A DNA stretch of 64,000 nucleotides from Photobacterium aphoticum (GCF_001029435.1 NZ_LDOV01000010.1:248001-312000), one strand, 5' to 3'. Positions 40,308 through 52,178 are shown, numbered from the stretch's first letter. Notes: generated by a model from the letters alone, not told the origin. Made by a program: numbers and translations.

Positions 40308-40991
40308 TTATTCTTCAAACGCCCATTTGAACGCTTCGTAAAACATCAGCTTGCCATCTTGTTCAATGTTCTGACCATGAGACAAAATGATGCGGTCGAA
40401 AGGCCAGGTCAGGATTTCTTGTAAGGATTGGCGTAAGCGGGTTTTATCCTGAAAGGTGCGTCGCCAGTAGTAGGGCAGTGCCGGTGAAAAATAACAGCCA
40501 TTGGCAATGCCTAAGGCAAGGGTGAGCAGGTTATGGGTAGGGCGTAGCCAGGACAGCGTATCACCGACGATCAAGGTGTTGGAGAGAGGATCACAAAAGA
40601 TCACTTCTTCCATTTTGTCACTGCCACGGAGCAGGGTTTGGTAAAGCTGGAACTGCCAGAGATCCGGCGAGGTGGCACTTAAGGCATCATCAAAGACAAG
40701 ATCCGTCCGTTTTTGTTCTAAGCCGGGCGGTGCAAAAAAGTAGGCTTGCGGGTAGGCCAGCCACCATTCGGACAGAAATAAATGATGGCCCATGTTGGGC
40801 GTGACAATGGCCTGAATGGCACCGAGTTGGCTGATCGTCAGTTGTAGTTGGGTGGTAAGTTGAATCGGGGAGTGGATCAGGAGTTGACCGTTCTCCAGCC
40901 GAATAATGGTCATGCGGGCACCGACAGGAATGCCGTTCAGTTTGAACGGCATGTCCACGTACCATAGCCTATCTTTGCTCCATTCTATCAT
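40308..40991 (-). CDS. DUF4336 protein, metallo-beta-lactamase-like
   Basis: 227 residues. The pattern LWYVDMPFKLNGIPVGARMTIIRLENGQLLIHSP (8-41), then AIQAIVTPNMGHHLFLSEW and EVIFCDPLSNTLIVGDTLSW, follows the DUF4336 family, which has the metallo-beta-lactamase fold with altered metal ligands. No signal peptide is present. The role is unknown. It lies 35 bases downstream of malT on the same strand, but there is no known functional link. Confidence 0.75.
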   Translation of the reverse strand: MIEWSKDRLWYVDMPFKLNGIPVGARMTIIRLENGQLLIHSPIQLTTQLQLTISQLGAIQAIVTPNMGHHLFLSEWWLAYPQAYFFAPPGLEQKRTDLVFDDALSATSPDLWQFQLYQTLLRGSDKMEEVIFCDPLSNTLIVGDTLSWLRPTHNLLTLALGIANGCYFSPALPYYWRRTFQDKTRLRQSLQEILTWPFDRIILSHGQNIEQDGKLMFYEAFKWAFEE

Positions 40992-41026
40992 CGGTCATCC
41001 TTAACCTAAGAAGGCGCTTCTGGGGA

Positions 41027-43735
41027 TCAGAAGCCCATTAATTTCAGAAGATTTTCAGCAGTCTCAATGGCTTGTTGGCGATTGGCAATATTGAGCTTTT
41101 GGTACAAGTTTCGAATGTGCGTTTTGATGGTGGTTGAGGCCACATCCAGTTCGGCTGCGATTTGTTCGTTGCTGTAACCGGTGTAGATCAAGCCCAGCAC
41201 TTGCCATTCACGTTGCGTCAGCGGGCTGGTGCGGATCAATTCCGGAATATCCGGCAAGTTCAGCAGCTTCTCAACAAAGTTTTCATCAAAGTGGACTGAG
41301 CGGTTGCGCTCTTTACTGGTCATTTCACGCAGTAATTGGCGGGCACGGTGCAGTTCTAACTCATTGAGCGCTTTGATGTCGACCAATTCTTGCAGCAAAT
41401 CACAAATGGCTGAACCGTCACACAAGAATAACCCTACCATGCCTGTGCTGTTTGTGAGTTCCAGCGCAGTTTTGATCTGATTCAGAGCTTGTGGGCGGTT
41501 ATCTTGTTGTTTACTCAGAATGGCTTGCAGCACCAGGTTACGGTTTTTGTCCGTGATCAGTTGGTGTTTCTCGCAGCTCTCATCCAGCATGGTAAAGATC
41601 TGCTCTGCACGCTCCAATTCACCCACATGGATACACGCACGGGCAATGTTACGCCATTGCAATTGCTGGAAGTGGTTGCAGGCACCGTCCGGCTCTTCGG
41701 CATGATGAAGCCATTGCTGAATACGCTCATGATTACCGCTTTGCTGCCAGTACAACAGGTTGGCTAAATCCGTATTGGCACGCCAGTCGATGTGGTACAG
41801 CGAGCGATCCATCATGCCATTACATTTTTCCAGATAACGGGCCGCTTTGTCTTGCTCACCACGGGTGATGGCAATACGTGCCAGCATGGAATAGGCGTGT
41901 AGCAGTTTGGTTTCATCGTAAGGTGCTAACACATCCAGACTTTTTTGCGCCGCTTCTTCGGCTTCGTCTAAACGGTTCCAGCACCACAGGATCTGCGCAC
42001 GCAGGCGGAGTAAAAACTCATGCAGCGGCACTTGTTGCAGGTGCTGCTCTTTGACCAGTTTGAACGCTTGATCCAACAGTTCAAATGCATTTTGTACATA
42101 GCCTTGTGCCAGCAAAATTTCACTTTGTTGCAGCAGTGCCCACAGCGCTTGGTGGTAGACATGGTACTGGCGCGCCATTTTCTCTGTTTGCTGCATCATC
42201 GGCAGGGCACGGCTCAGGTTACCCAGACAGTGGTGTACTTCACCGACCACAGATGTTGCCACAATGCGGCTGCGATAGGTGGTTGACGGTAACTGTCCCA
42301 GTGCTTGTTCCGATAAGATCAGCGCGTCTTCCGGTTTGTTTTGGTTGATCGCCACTTGAGCACGCAGGGCGTTAAATTCCCCTTGTAGTGCATCGTTCAG
42401 CACAATGTTGTGTTCCGCCAGCGCCGCTTCGGTTTCGGTGATCATGTCACCGACATCATTGTACTGGTGCTGACTTTGTGCCAGCCACATGCGCAACAGG
42501 CTGAGGCGAGGGTGGGCGCAAAGGCTGTCATCCGGAATATTCGCAATGGCCGTTTCCAGCAGCGTGATCTCGCCGTGGTGGAACATATCCCACCCGTGAT
42601 CGCTGAGGATCTCAATCACCAAGGCTTCGTTTTCACACTTTTGGGCATGTAACAATGCTTGTTGTGGCGAATGCTGTTTCAGCCACGCTTTGGCTGCCAA
42701 CGTGTGCAGTTCTGTGCGGTGCTGTGGAATTTGAGAATAACGCTGGTGGCGCAGAAATTCTGCAAACAGGTTATGGAAGCGGTACCAGTTGTTATCGCCT
42801 TCCAGCGTGTTCAGGAACAGCCCAAAACGGTTAAGGGATTCCAACATCGCCAACGCGTCACTGCGGCCGGTCAGATCGGTCACCAATTGGGCGTTGAACA
42901 TGTCCAGCACTGAACACTGCAACAGGAAGTGCTGCGTATCACTGTCGAGCAAATCAAACACTTCCTCGGCCAGATAATCCCACAGGTGACCCCGGTTGAA
43001 GTTCGCCATGGATTCGGCAGAGGCCATCAGGGTGTCCGGTTTTTGCTGGGCGTGCAGGGCAATCAGCTGCAGGGCAGAAGGCCAGCCTTCCACTTGCGTG
43101 TGCAGCGATTTTAGGACACTGACTTCCACTTGATCTGCAATGCGTTTATGGAAAAAGCGTTCAGTTTCTTCTTCGTCAAACGCCAGCAGGCTGTTATCCA
43201 CTTCGATCAATAGATCTCGGATCCGCAAGTTAGCGGTACCCAGCGGCGGCAGCGTACGGCTGGTCACGACCAGCGTCAGGTTATCCGGCATGTTCTTCAG
43301 GAAGAAACGCAAGCCATCGTGGATATCGTCATTGTGGATGAGGTGGTAGTCATCCAGCACGAGGTAGGTTTGTTCGTGATAGTCGATCAGCTCACCGAAC
43401 AATTCACTGAACAGGGTGGAGAGACAAGCAAACTGACGACGCTCCGCCATTGCTTGCGTTTTTAAACAGGCGTTACCTGTCGCTTTGTTGATGGATTGCA
43501 ACAGGTAATTGGCAAAGCGGAATGTGTCGTTGTCATTCTCGTCGATGTTAAACCAGCCGGTATGCGAATGCTCACTGAGCCATTGTGCCGCCATGGTGGT
43601 TTTACCGTAACCCGCTGGAGAGCGGAACAAGACAAGACGGTAAAACGGAGCGGGCTCCAGTGTTTCCAACAGTCGAGGGCGCAATATAGCATTATGAAGG
43701 CGCGCTGGACGCGTTAATTTAGAGGGTATCCACAT
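41027..43735 (-). CDS. malT: Maltose regulon activator MalT
   Basis: 902 residues, close to E. coli MalT (901). It starts [22 protein letters not shown] as in known MalT. The ATP-binding STAND domain has Walker [10 protein letters not shown] (39-47) and [10 protein letters not shown] long TPR-like region follows, then the C-terminal LuxR helix-turn-helix ([43 protein letters not shown]). Known MalT binds ATP and maltotriose and activates mal promoters. It is divergent from malP-malQ-glgB, whose promoter has MalT-box-like repeats. Confidence 0.95.
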   Translation of the reverse strand: MWIPSKLTRPARLHNAILRPRLLETLEPAPFYRLVLFRSPAGYGKTTMAAQWLSEHSHTGWFNIDENDNDTFRFANYLLQSINKATGNACLKTQAMAERRQFACLSTLFSELFGELIDYHEQTYLVLDDYHLIHNDDIHDGLRFFLKNMPDNLTLVVTSRTLPPLGTANLRIRDLLIEVDNSLLAFDEEETERFFHKRIADQVEVSVLKSLHTQVEGWPSALQLIALHAQQKPDTLMASAESMANFNRGHLWDYLAEEVFDLLDSDTQHFLLQCSVLDMFNAQLVTDLTGRSDALAMLESLNRFGLFLNTLEGDNNWYRFHNLFAEFLRHQRYSQIPQHRTELHTLAAKAWLKQHSPQQALLHAQKCENEALVIEILSDHGWDMFHHGEITLLETAIANIPDDSLCAHPRLSLLRMWLAQSQHQYNDVGDMITETEAALAEHNIVLNDALQGEFNALRAQVAINQNKPEDALILSEQALGQLPSTTYRSRIVATSVVGEVHHCLGNLSRALPMMQQTEKMARQYHVYHQALWALLQQSEILLAQGYVQNAFELLDQAFKLVKEQHLQQVPLHEFLLRLRAQILWCWNRLDEAEEAAQKSLDVLAPYDETKLLHAYSMLARIAITRGEQDKAARYLEKCNGMMDRSLYHIDWRANTDLANLLYWQQSGNHERIQQWLHHAEEPDGACNHFQQLQWRNIARACIHVGELERAEQIFTMLDESCEKHQLITDKNRNLVLQAILSKQQDNRPQALNQIKTALELTNSTGMVGLFLCDGSAICDLLQELVDIKALNELELHRARQLLREMTSKERNRSVHFDENFVEKLLNLPDIPELIRTSPLTQREWQVLGLIYTGYSNEQIAAELDVASTTIKTHIRNLYQKLNIANRQQAIETAENLLKLMGF

Positions 43736-43935
43736 AGTCTTGCATCTTCTAAGAAGGTTTCATATCCGTTGATGCTCTCGCGTGATGATCGGCGCGTGAG
43801 GTGTGCCATGAAGAGCATGTTATGCCGTGTGGCGATTCACCCGAATTGGGAGGGACTACACGGTATTTATTTTCCCTATCACTTTACCGTTGAAAAAAAT
43901 CCACGCAGCAAAACTCGCGCACTCAGCCTTAGATT

Positions 43936-43951
43936 TATGACAGTAATCACA
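43936..43951. promoter_or_regulatory. Possible CRP-binding site, malT-malP region
   Basis: TATGA-CAGTAA-TCACA differs by one base from the CRP consensus halves TGTGA-N6-TCACA. It lies 201 bases upstream of malT, where CRP control is known in E. coli. The site is predicted by eye only. Confidence 0.4.
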
Positions 43952-44115
43952 TATCTTCTATTTTTTTGACGATTTCATTCTCTCCGTTGCACATGGGTCT
44001 ATATGTTTCTTATGTGAGTCCAGTTGCATCGAATGGGGCAGGAGGTTGATTCTACACCCGATTTTTTTGCAGCTGGTCACATAATGGGCGGGGCGGAAGG
44101 AACTACGCCCCTCTC

Positions 44116-44132
44116 ACTCATCCCTCATCCTC
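44116..44132 (-). promoter_or_regulatory. MalT boxes upstream of malP
   Basis: Two direct repeats on the minus strand, AGGGATGAGT (44116-44125) and GAGGATGAGG (44123-44132), match the MalT box GGGGATGAGG at 8 and 9 of 10 positions. They overlap and lie 82-99 bases upstream of malP. An 8-bp inverted repeat CATCCTCC/GGAGGATG (44126-44149) gives a third half-box in the other orientation. Confidence 0.55.
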
Positions 44133-44214
44133 CTGTTTTCGGGAGGATGTTTCAGGTGCGAAAGACAGGCAACATTGTCAGCAGTTGGAAATCATCCTAG
44201 AGCGAGATTGAACC

Positions 44215-46674
44215 ATGACTAAGAATGGTCAGACACAACAATTCGATAAAGCGGCTTTTAAAGCGGCAGTAGAAAAACACCTCACAACGACATACGCCAC
44301 CACATTGGCAAATGCGACACCACGTAGCTGGTATCTAGCAATGGGTCGCGCACTGGCAGAGTTCACCACCACGAACCTGCTAGAAACGGAAAAAACACTG
44401 GCGGAAGAAAAAGCGCGCAGTGTGAATTACCTATCTTTGGAATTTTTGATTGGCCGTCTAACGGGCAACAACCTGATCAGCATGGGCTTGTATGAAAACG
44501 TATCACAAGCCATGGAAGAAATGGGTCTAAACCTTACTGACCTACTGGAAGAAGAGCGTGACCCTGCACTGGGTAACGGTGGCTTGGGCCGTTTGGCTGC
44601 ATGTTTCATGGACTCACTGGCGGCACAAGAGTACCCGGCTGTGGGTTACGGCCTGCACTATGAATACGGTCTGTTCCGTCAGTCATTCGTTGACGGTCGT
44701 CAGGAAGAAGCACCAGACGCATGGCGTGGCGCAGAAGGCTACCCATGGGAAGTGCTACGCCCAGAACTGACGCAGCAAGTGAACCTTTACGGCCACGTTG
44801 AAGCGTACACAGACGAAAATGGTACAGCGTGTCGCCGCTGGGTGCCTGCACTGACTGTTGAAGGTGTGGCGTGGGATCTGCCGATCGTGGGTTACGGCAA
44901 CAAGAGCGTTTATCCGCTGCGTTTGTGGGAATGTCGTTCAACAGCGCCGTTCAACCTAGCGCGTTTCAACGACGGTGACTACGTGGGTGCACAGTTCCCA
45001 GCGCTTGAAGCGGGTAACGTGACCAAAGTGTTGTACCCGAACGACAACCACGATCAGGGTAAAGCACTGCGTCTGATGCAGCAGTACTTCCACTGTGCGT
45101 GTTCTGTGGCTGACATCCTGCGTCGTCACCATGCAGCGGGCCACACTATTGAAGAGCTGGCGAAGCTAGAAACGATTCAGCTGAACGACACACACCCAAC
45201 CATCGCGATCCCTGAACTGATGCGTATTCTGCTTGATGAATACAAACTGGGTTGGGATGCCGCATGGGAAATTGCGTCTAACACCTTCGCTTACACCAAC
45301 CACACCTTGCTGCCTGAAGCACTGGAAACGTGGAGTGAAGCACTGATCCAAGCGATGCTGCCGCGTCACATGGAAATCATTTTCGAAATTAACCACCGTT
45401 TCCTACAAGTGGTTGAAGCGAAATGGCCGGGCAACAACAGCATTAAGCGCAAGCTATCCATTATTGAAGAAGGCCCACAGCGCATGGTACGCATGGCGAA
45501 CCTGTGTGTGGTGAGCACCTATGCGGTGAACGGCGTTGCTGCACTGCACTCTGAGCTAGTGAAGCGTGATCTGTTCCCTGAGTTCAATGAACTGTTCCCA
45601 GGTCGTCTGACTAACGTGACGAACGGTGTAACACCTCGTCGTTGGATCAAATACTGTAACCCGGGTTTGTCTGCGCTGATCACTGAAAAAGTAGGCGAAG
45701 ACTGGCCGGCACACCTTGAGAAAATCGCTGAGCTTGAGCAGTTTGCAACAGATGCAGACTTCCAGAAGCGCTACATGGCGGTGAAGAAAGAAAACAAACA
45801 GCGTTTGGCGGATTGGGTAGAAGAGAACATGGGTATCGAGCTAGATACCAATGCGATCTTTGATATTCAAATCAAACGTCTGCACGAGTACAAGCGTCAG
45901 CACCTTAACCTGCTGCACATTTTGTCTCTGTACCACCGTTTGCTGAACGACCCAACGTTCGACATGCATCCACGTGTGTTCTTCTTCGGTGCGAAAGCGG
46001 CACCGGGTTACGCACTGGCGAAAGACATTATCTTTGCCATCAACAAAGTGGCAGAGAAAGTGAACAACGACCCACGTCTGGGTGGCAAGCTGAAAGTGGT
46101 ATTCGTACCAGACTACCGCGTGAGCTTGGCTGAAATTCTGTTCCCGGCGGCTGATGTGTCTGAGCAAATCTCTACCGCAGGTAAAGAAGCATCAGGTACC
46201 GGTAACATGAAGTTCGCGATGAACGGTGCACTGACCATCGGTACGATGGACGGCGCTAACGTAGAAATGCGCGAAGAAGTGGGCGACGACAATATCTTCA
46301 TCTTTGGCCTATTGGTGGATGAAGTACAACAACTAAAACAAGAGGGTTACGACCCTTACCGCTACTACCAAGCTGATAGCGTACTGCGCGCAGCGCTGGA
46401 TCTGTTGGATACGGATGAGTTCACCCCTGGTCAGCCAGGTCAATTGTCAGCGATTCGTGCGAATCTGCTAGACGGTGGTGACCCATACCTGGTACTGGCT
46501 GATTTTGCTGATTACGTGAAAACACATGAGAAGATCGATGCGGAATACCGCGATCAGAAAACATGGGCGCGTAAAGCAATTCTAAATACTGCCTTGATGA
46601 GCAAGTTCAGTTCAGACCGTAGTATTCGTGATTACGCCAACAACATCTGGAAGCTTGATCCAGTAAACCGTTAA
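44215..46674 (+). CDS. malP: Maltodextrin/glycogen phosphorylase MalP
   Basis: 819 residues, slightly longer than E. coli MalP (797). Phosphorylase family motifs are clear: LSLEFLIGRLTGNNLI, GNGGLGRLAACFMDS, YGLHYEYGLFRQ, QLNDTHPTIAIPELMR, RIHEYKRQ-like KRLHEYKRQHLNLL, and the pyridoxal phosphate region EASGTGNMKFAMNGALTIGTMDGANVEM with Lys near 666. It releases glucose-1-phosphate from linear glucans in the cytoplasm. It is the first gene of the malP-malQ-glgB group and under predicted MalT control. Confidence 0.96.
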   Translation: MTKNGQTQQFDKAAFKAAVEKHLTTTYATTLANATPRSWYLAMGRALAEFTTTNLLETEKTLAEEKARSVNYLSLEFLIGRLTGNNLISMGLYENVSQAMEEMGLNLTDLLEEERDPALGNGGLGRLAACFMDSLAAQEYPAVGYGLHYEYGLFRQSFVDGRQEEAPDAWRGAEGYPWEVLRPELTQQVNLYGHVEAYTDENGTACRRWVPALTVEGVAWDLPIVGYGNKSVYPLRLWECRSTAPFNLARFNDGDYVGAQFPALEAGNVTKVLYPNDNHDQGKALRLMQQYFHCACSVADILRRHHAAGHTIEELAKLETIQLNDTHPTIAIPELMRILLDEYKLGWDAAWEIASNTFAYTNHTLLPEALETWSEALIQAMLPRHMEIIFEINHRFLQVVEAKWPGNNSIKRKLSIIEEGPQRMVRMANLCVVSTYAVNGVAALHSELVKRDLFPEFNELFPGRLTNVTNGVTPRRWIKYCNPGLSALITEKVGEDWPAHLEKIAELEQFATDADFQKRYMAVKKENKQRLADWVEENMGIELDTNAIFDIQIKRLHEYKRQHLNLLHILSLYHRLLNDPTFDMHPRVFFFGAKAAPGYALAKDIIFAINKVAEKVNNDPRLGGKLKVVFVPDYRVSLAEILFPAADVSEQISTAGKEASGTGNMKFAMNGALTIGTMDGANVEMREEVGDDNIFIFGLLVDEVQQLKQEGYDPYRYYQADSVLRAALDLLDTDEFTPGQPGQLSAIRANLLDGGDPYLVLADFADYVKTHEKIDAEYRDQKTWARKAILNTALMSKFSSDRSIRDYANNIWKLDPVNR

Positions 46675-46728
46675 TTACTGATGTAACTAACTTTAAAACA
46701 GCTATCCGCACAACAACCCTAACATCGT

Positions 46729-46746
46729 AGCGGCCGAAAGGCCGCT
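46729..46746 (+). other. Intercistronic hairpin between malP and malQ
   Basis: AGCGGCC-GAAA-GGCCGCT: a perfect 7-bp stem with a stable GNRA tetraloop and no T run, ending 13 bases before the malQ start. It could protect the upstream mRNA from 3' decay or tune malQ translation rather than terminate. Confidence 0.5.
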
Positions 46747-46759
46747 CACGGAGATAACG

Positions 46760-48943
46760 ATGAAAGATGATCAAGTATTAAAACAAGTAGCTGAAATGGT
46801 TGGCATTGCTGATCATTACGTCAGTGCTTGGGGTGATGAAGCTAGCGTAGACAGCGAGACGATCCGTCGTTTGCTGACTGCACTGGGTTACGACACAAAA
46901 AATGATGAAGCCTTACTGGAATCTGCACAAAAGCGCTTACGCCCGGATGTGTTGGCACCAGTAAAAGTGATCCGCAGCAGCGAACCAATGCACATTGAAA
47001 TGCATTTGGGGCTGAGCGCACGTGTGAGCGATTTCAACTGGCGCTTGATCACAGAGCAAGGGGATGTGCTAGAAGGTTGGTTGCAGTCGCAACTTGTGTC
47101 GGATGAGCGTGAAAACGGTGGCACCTTGGTATTTGCTCTGCCAAATGATTTGGCATGGGGTTACCACAAGCTGGAAGTCTACCGTAAGCGTCGTAAATCA
47201 CCGTTTGAGATGACTTTGATCGTTACGCCTCCGTCTTGTTACAAGCAGGAAGCCCTGCTGGAAGACAAGAAGCTTTGGGGTACCAGTGTTCAGCTTTACT
47301 CTATCCGTACCAACCATAACTGGGGTATCGGTGATTTCGGTGATCTGAAGCAATTGGTGGCGGATGTGGCAGCACGCGGTGGTGATTTCGTGGGTCTTAA
47401 CCCGATTCACTCGCTATTCCCTGCGAACCCGGAAGGGGCGAGCCCATACAGCCCGTCATCTCGCCGTTGGTTAAACCTGATGTACATTGATGTGAGCTCA
47501 GTGACTGAGTTTGCACAGTGTGATGCCGCTCAGCAATTGGTTGGCAGCCCTGAGTTCCAGCAGCGTTTGAATGAAGCGCGTAATGCGAACTGGGTAAACT
47601 ACAGCGAAGTGTCATGCCTGAAAATGGCAGTACTGCCACTGTTGTTTGAAACCTTCTCTGAGCGCCACTTGGCAAACAACACGGCACGCGCTAAAGCGTT
47701 CCTGACGTTTGTGGAAGAGGGCGGTGAAAGTCTGTTGCACCAAGCGGCCTTCGATGCGCTGCATGCACAGCTGAAACAACAAGACGACAATACCTGGGGT
47801 TGGCCTGTATTCCCTGAGAAATACCGCCACTTTGATAACCCTGCGGTACAAGAATTCATTAAAGACAACTTCAAGCAAGTACAGCTTTACATGTACCTGC
47901 AATGGCTGGCCGATACTCAGCTGGCAGAAGTGAACGAACTGGCACAAGAAAAAGGCATGGTGATGGGTCTTTACCGTGACCTTGCTGTGGGTGTGTGTGA
48001 CTCAGGTTCTGAGACTTGGGCTGACCACGGTGCACTGTGTCAAGACGTCAGCGTGGGCGCGCCGCCAGATATTCTTGGCCCACTAGGCCAGAACTGGGGC
48101 TTACCACCGCTAAACCCGGAAGTGCTAAAAGAGCGTGCGTACGAGCCGTACATTGAACTGCTACGTGCCAATATGCGTAACTGTGGCGCATTGCGTATCG
48201 ACCACGTATTAGGCCTGCTACGCCTGTGGTGGATCCCGAAGGGTGATTCAGCGAAAAACGGGGCGTACATGTACTACCCGGTAGAAGACATGATGGCAAT
48301 CCTGGCGCTGGAAAGTCACCGTCATGCATGTACCGTGATTGGTGAAGACTTGGGTACAGTGCCAGATGAGATCGTTGATAAGCTGGCAACTGCAGGTATC
48401 CATTCTTACAAGGTATTCTTCTTCGAGACAGCAGAAGACGGCGGTTTCTTCTCGCCAACGCATTATGCTGACCAGTCGATGGCGGCGTTGTGTACACACG
48501 ATATGCCAACCCTGCGTGGTTTCTGGCACTGTGATGACCTGAAGATGGGTGAAGAGCTCGGCCTGTATCCGAATAAGGAACAGCTGCAAGGTTTGTTTGA
48601 TAGCCGTGCGGAAAGTAAACAAAAAATCCTTGATAGTTTGTCATGGCATGGTTATCTTCCTGAAGGTATAGGGCAAGATGCTGCATATGTCCCTATGGAT
48701 AGATATTTGAGTGAGGCGATGCAACTACACTTGGCCGCTGGCTCAAGTGCCTTGCTCAGCCTGCAGCTTGAAGACTGGCTAGAAATGGATATGCCAGTCA
48801 ATATCCCGGGCACTGTGGATGAATACCCTAACTGGCGACGTAAGCTGTCTACCACGTTAGATGACATCTTCACCCGCGATAACATTGTTGACTTAACTCG
48901 CCGTTTAACAGAAACGCGAGAAAAAGCATCACAGAAATCGTAA
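46760..48943 (+). CDS. malQ: 4-alpha-glucanotransferase MalQ (amylomaltase)
   Basis: 727 residues, GH77 family; the N-terminal ~170 residues are the extra domain seen in enterobacterial and Vibrio MalQ. Catalytic motifs are [18 protein letters not shown] (nucleophile Asp), [12 protein letters not shown] (acid/base Glu) and [12 protein letters not shown] (stabilising Asp). It transfers glucan segments between maltodextrins and frees glucose, feeding MalP. ATG 46760 has CGGAGA upstream. glgB follows 14 bases later. Confidence 0.95.
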   Translation: MKDDQVLKQVAEMVGIADHYVSAWGDEASVDSETIRRLLTALGYDTKNDEALLESAQKRLRPDVLAPVKVIRSSEPMHIEMHLGLSARVSDFNWRLITEQGDVLEGWLQSQLVSDERENGGTLVFALPNDLAWGYHKLEVYRKRRKSPFEMTLIVTPPSCYKQEALLEDKKLWGTSVQLYSIRTNHNWGIGDFGDLKQLVADVAARGGDFVGLNPIHSLFPANPEGASPYSPSSRRWLNLMYIDVSSVTEFAQCDAAQQLVGSPEFQQRLNEARNANWVNYSEVSCLKMAVLPLLFETFSERHLANNTARAKAFLTFVEEGGESLLHQAAFDALHAQLKQQDDNTWGWPVFPEKYRHFDNPAVQEFIKDNFKQVQLYMYLQWLADTQLAEVNELAQEKGMVMGLYRDLAVGVCDSGSETWADHGALCQDVSVGAPPDILGPLGQNWGLPPLNPEVLKERAYEPYIELLRANMRNCGALRIDHVLGLLRLWWIPKGDSAKNGAYMYYPVEDMMAILALESHRHACTVIGEDLGTVPDEIVDKLATAGIHSYKVFFFETAEDGGFFSPTHYADQSMAALCTHDMPTLRGFWHCDDLKMGEELGLYPNKEQLQGLFDSRAESKQKILDSLSWHGYLPEGIGQDAAYVPMDRYLSEAMQLHLAAGSSALLSLQLEDWLEMDMPVNIPGTVDEYPNWRRKLSTTLDDIFTRDNIVDLTRRLTETREKASQKS

Positions 48944-48957
48944 TCAGGAGTAATGCG

Positions 48958-51150
48958 TTGGACACACTAACCGTGACCCGCAGTGATAAGGAATACATGC
49001 AGCTCGAAAGGGCTGCATTTTCAGACCCATTCTCATTTTTAGGTCCTCAGTTTCAGTCCAACGGCGTGGCACTTCGCGTGTACATGCCGGGCGCTGACAG
49101 TGTGGCCGTCCTGCTAGAAAACGGTGAGCGTATTGCGCTGAGCCGTGAAGCAGACAGTGGCTTCATACTGGAAGGGGAAATGGACTTTACCGCATCGCTG
49201 TATCAACTAATCGTAAACTGGCCACATGGCGAACAAACATTTTACGACCCGTACCAGTTCCATGATCTTATCCATTCTCAATCTGCATTGGTGACACCGT
49301 CACAAATGTACAATGAGATGGGCGCGCAACTCATCACATTGAACCGCAATGGCAAACCGGTATCGGGCGTCCGCTTTTTGGTGTTTGCACCACATGCGTC
49401 TGCTGTCAGTGTGATTGGTCATTTCAACGCATGGGATGGCCGTCGTCATTCAATGCAGCGTTTGGATGACGGGCTATGGGGATTATTTGTACCGGGTCTG
49501 GAAGAAGACACCCTGTACAAATACGAACTGAAAGATAGCACTGGCAATGGGCTACCGCATAAGGCGGATCCATGGGGCTATCACAGCGAGCAATATCCGT
49601 CATTTGCGTCGAAGGTGTACAACCCGGCCACGTACCAATGGCAAGACAAAGCGTGGCAGGCCCGTCCGGTGACGGCGAAGCATCAAGAAGCTTTGTCGTT
49701 TTATGAACTACATGCTGGCTCATGGCGTACTCACCCGAACGGTGACATGTACAACTACCGTGAATTGGCTGATGCATTGATCCCTTACCTGAGCGAAATG
49801 GGGTACACCCATGTTGAGTTGATGCCGATTGCTGAGCATCCGTTTTATGGCTCATGGGGTTATCAGCCGATTGGTTTGTTTGCACCGAGCAGTCGTTATG
49901 GCTCGCCAGATGATTTCAAATACTTCGTTGATCAGTGCCACAAGGCAAACATTGGTGTGATTCTGGATTGGGTACCAGCCCATTTCCCATCGGATGACCA
50001 CGGTTTAGCAAACTTTGACGGTACGGCACTGTTTAATGACGCGGATCCACGCCGTGGCTGGCATCAGGATTGGCAGAGCTACATTTACGACTACGGTCGT
50101 GATCATGTTCGCCGTTTCCTTGTGGCAAACGCCTTGTTCTGGTTTGAACACTACCACATTGATGGCCTGCGCGTAGATGCCGTGGCATCCATGCTGTATC
50201 TGGATTATTCCCGTGAGCATGATCAGTGGATTCCGAACCACGAAGGCGGCAACGTCAACTTTGATGCTGTGAGCTTACTGCGTTGGGTGAATGAAGAAGT
50301 GTACCGTCATTACCCGAATGCCATGACAATTGCAGAAGAGTCTACGGCGTTCCCTGGCGTCACAAAACCTACCGACATGGGCGGCTTAGGCTTTGGCTTT
50401 AAGTGGAACATGGGTTGGATGCACGACAGTCTGTCGTACATCAAAGAAGAGTCGGTACACCGTAAGTATCACCACAACACGATCACCTTCCCGATGGTGT
50501 ATGCCTTCAGTGAAAACTATGTACTGTCGCTCTCTCACGATGAAGTGGTGTATGGCAAGGGTTCTCTGCTGAATAAAATGCCGGGTGATGAGTGGCAGAA
50601 AACGGCCAACTTACGTGCTTACATGGGTTACATGTACGGTCAGCCAGGCAAGAAACTGAACTTCATGGGTGCTGAGATTGCGCAAAGTGCAGAATGGGCG
50701 CATGAAGGGGAGTTGGAATGGCATTGGTTGCAGTATCCGCGTCACAGCGGCATGCAAGCCTTAGTGAAAGATTTGAACCACGTGTATGCCGCTGAGCCTG
50801 CATTGTATGAGCAAGATTGCGATCCGGCTGGTTTTGAATGGCGCATTCAGGACGATGCCGATAACAGTATTCTTGCCCACGAGCGTTTCGCGCTAAACGG
50901 TGACAAGGTGCTGGTGGTATCGAACTTCACGCCAGTGCCGCGTCAAGGTTACTTGCTGGGTGTGCCTGCTGCTGGTGAGTACGAGTTGTTATTGAATACC
51001 GATGACAGTAAGTACTGGGGCAGTCAGGCTGACGTGCAGTCTGTGATGAAGACGAAGAAAGTGGCAAGCCACGGCTTGAAGCAGTCGATCAGTTTGGATC
51101 TGCCGCCATTATCAACCGTGTTCTATCGCTTTACGCCAGCGAAGAAGTAA
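48958..51150 (+). CDS. glgB: 1,4-alpha-glucan branching enzyme GlgB
   Basis: 730 residues, GH13 family. The start is TTG at 48958, supported by CAGGAG at 48945-48950; the nearby ATG is out of frame. N-terminal CBM48-type region ([10 protein letters not shown], then PFSFLG) is followed by the catalytic barrel: [15 protein letters not shown] (nucleophile Asp), TIAEEST (acid Glu) and [20 protein letters not shown]. The protein makes alpha-1,6 branches in glycogen. Being in one unit with malP and malQ ties glycogen shape to maltodextrin use. A terminator follows at 51183. Confidence 0.95.
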   Translation: MDTLTVTRSDKEYMQLERAAFSDPFSFLGPQFQSNGVALRVYMPGADSVAVLLENGERIALSREADSGFILEGEMDFTASLYQLIVNWPHGEQTFYDPYQFHDLIHSQSALVTPSQMYNEMGAQLITLNRNGKPVSGVRFLVFAPHASAVSVIGHFNAWDGRRHSMQRLDDGLWGLFVPGLEEDTLYKYELKDSTGNGLPHKADPWGYHSEQYPSFASKVYNPATYQWQDKAWQARPVTAKHQEALSFYELHAGSWRTHPNGDMYNYRELADALIPYLSEMGYTHVELMPIAEHPFYGSWGYQPIGLFAPSSRYGSPDDFKYFVDQCHKANIGVILDWVPAHFPSDDHGLANFDGTALFNDADPRRGWHQDWQSYIYDYGRDHVRRFLVANALFWFEHYHIDGLRVDAVASMLYLDYSREHDQWIPNHEGGNVNFDAVSLLRWVNEEVYRHYPNAMTIAEESTAFPGVTKPTDMGGLGFGFKWNMGWMHDSLSYIKEESVHRKYHHNTITFPMVYAFSENYVLSLSHDEVVYGKGSLLNKMPGDEWQKTANLRAYMGYMYGQPGKKLNFMGAEIAQSAEWAHEGELEWHWLQYPRHSGMQALVKDLNHVYAAEPALYEQDCDPAGFEWRIQDDADNSILAHERFALNGDKVLVVSNFTPVPRQGYLLGVPAAGEYELLLNTDDSKYWGSQADVQSVMKTKKVASHGLKQSISLDLPPLSTVFYRFTPAKK

Positions 51151-51182
51151 TCGCTGACTCAGACTGAAACAACGAAAAGACA

Positions 51183-51217
51183 AAGGCTGAACGCACAAGT
51201 GTTCAGCCTTCTTTTTT
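51183..51217 (+). terminator. Terminator of malPQ-glgB
   Basis: Perfect 10-bp stem AAGGCTGAAC/GTTCAGCCTT, 8-base loop and CTTTTTT run, 33 bases after the glgB stop. Confidence 0.88.
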
Positions 51218-51244
51218 GCTTTTGGCATGGAGAAGTGGACTTCA

Positions 51245-52030
51245 TCAAAAATGAAACACCACGCCCAATAGAAAACCTTGAGACGCTGTGTCGTAAGCAA
51301 AATCATCACCATTGTCATAATCCACCCATGTGGATTTGTACGCAATATTCAATTCTGCCCAATGACTCATGCGGTAATAGGCACCGGTTAATATACCGCT
51401 GGTAAAGTTCGTATCTGCGCTTAGCCCTACATCTGCACTGGCATGAAAGCGCCATTGCTTATTGATGGGATGGATCCAGCGTACCCCGATTAAGTAATCC
51501 ACCCAATCATCATCGAGCGATTTTCGGATATCAACACGACCGCCGCTGGTGAACAGGTTGGCATTAATGTCATTGTCCCACCACCGTATGCCCGCCATGT
51601 AATCGATAGAACCGAAATGGTAGTGGTAGCGTTTAAATGCCTTAGCTTCTAGCACACCTTGCCGAATATCCGCATCGCCTTTAAGCAGATTCAGATCTTT
51701 ATCCAGTACAGCATCCGAATCCCCACTTAATTCCATGAAGCTGTAGTCAATGTAGTATCCCCAATGATCCTGATAGATACCTTCCAGCCGTAACATTGCC
51801 CCCATATCAAGGTGATCCATGATAAAGGATGGGTCAACGTTGAGGTCCGTAGAAATATTCCCAATTCGGCTATCACCGCGAATGTTGAGCGCAAAGGCGT
51901 AAATTTCTAGCGAGTGTGACCATCCTGCCGGTGTTTTAGCTGCGTCGGTATGGGGTTTAATCGCTTGCGCATGAGACGCAGAGCCGATCAAAAACACGAG
52001 GTGGATGAATAAAGCTGTCCATCGTTTCAT
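51245..52030 (-). CDS. Outer-membrane beta-barrel protein, unknown function
   Basis: 261 residues with signal peptide MKRWTALFIHLVFLIGSASHAQA. The mature part alternates polar and aromatic residues in strands (GYYIDYSFMELSG, YHYHFGSIDYMAGIRWWDND, VDYLIGVRWIHPI) and ends in a terminal Phe (LLGVVFHF), as in outer-membrane barrels of ~8-10 strands. It faces convergently toward glgB. It is not one of the well-known porins by sequence; a small-barrel or transporter role is possible. Confidence 0.7.
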   Translation of the reverse strand: MKRWTALFIHLVFLIGSASHAQAIKPHTDAAKTPAGWSHSLEIYAFALNIRGDSRIGNISTDLNVDPSFIMDHLDMGAMLRLEGIYQDHWGYYIDYSFMELSGDSDAVLDKDLNLLKGDADIRQGVLEAKAFKRYHYHFGSIDYMAGIRWWDNDINANLFTSGGRVDIRKSLDDDWVDYLIGVRWIHPINKQWRFHASADVGLSADTNFTSGILTGAYYRMSHWAELNIAYKSTWVDYDNGDDFAYDTASQGFLLGVVFHF

Positions 52031-52178
52031 GAACGCTCCTTATGCTTTAGAAAAATAGACCTTAGAAAATTGCTGTTAGGATGAAGTCAGTGTTGAGTGT
52101 AGGCAGCAGGAAGAGCAGTGGGCGGGTCATAACTTGGAATCAGGCCATATCGACGGATGCGAAAACCTGCAGACACAA

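Noticed and set aside
40001-40318. 105-codon minus-strand frame after the DUF4336 gene
   Set aside because: Overlaps that gene's end, has no ribosome binding site and no family resemblance.
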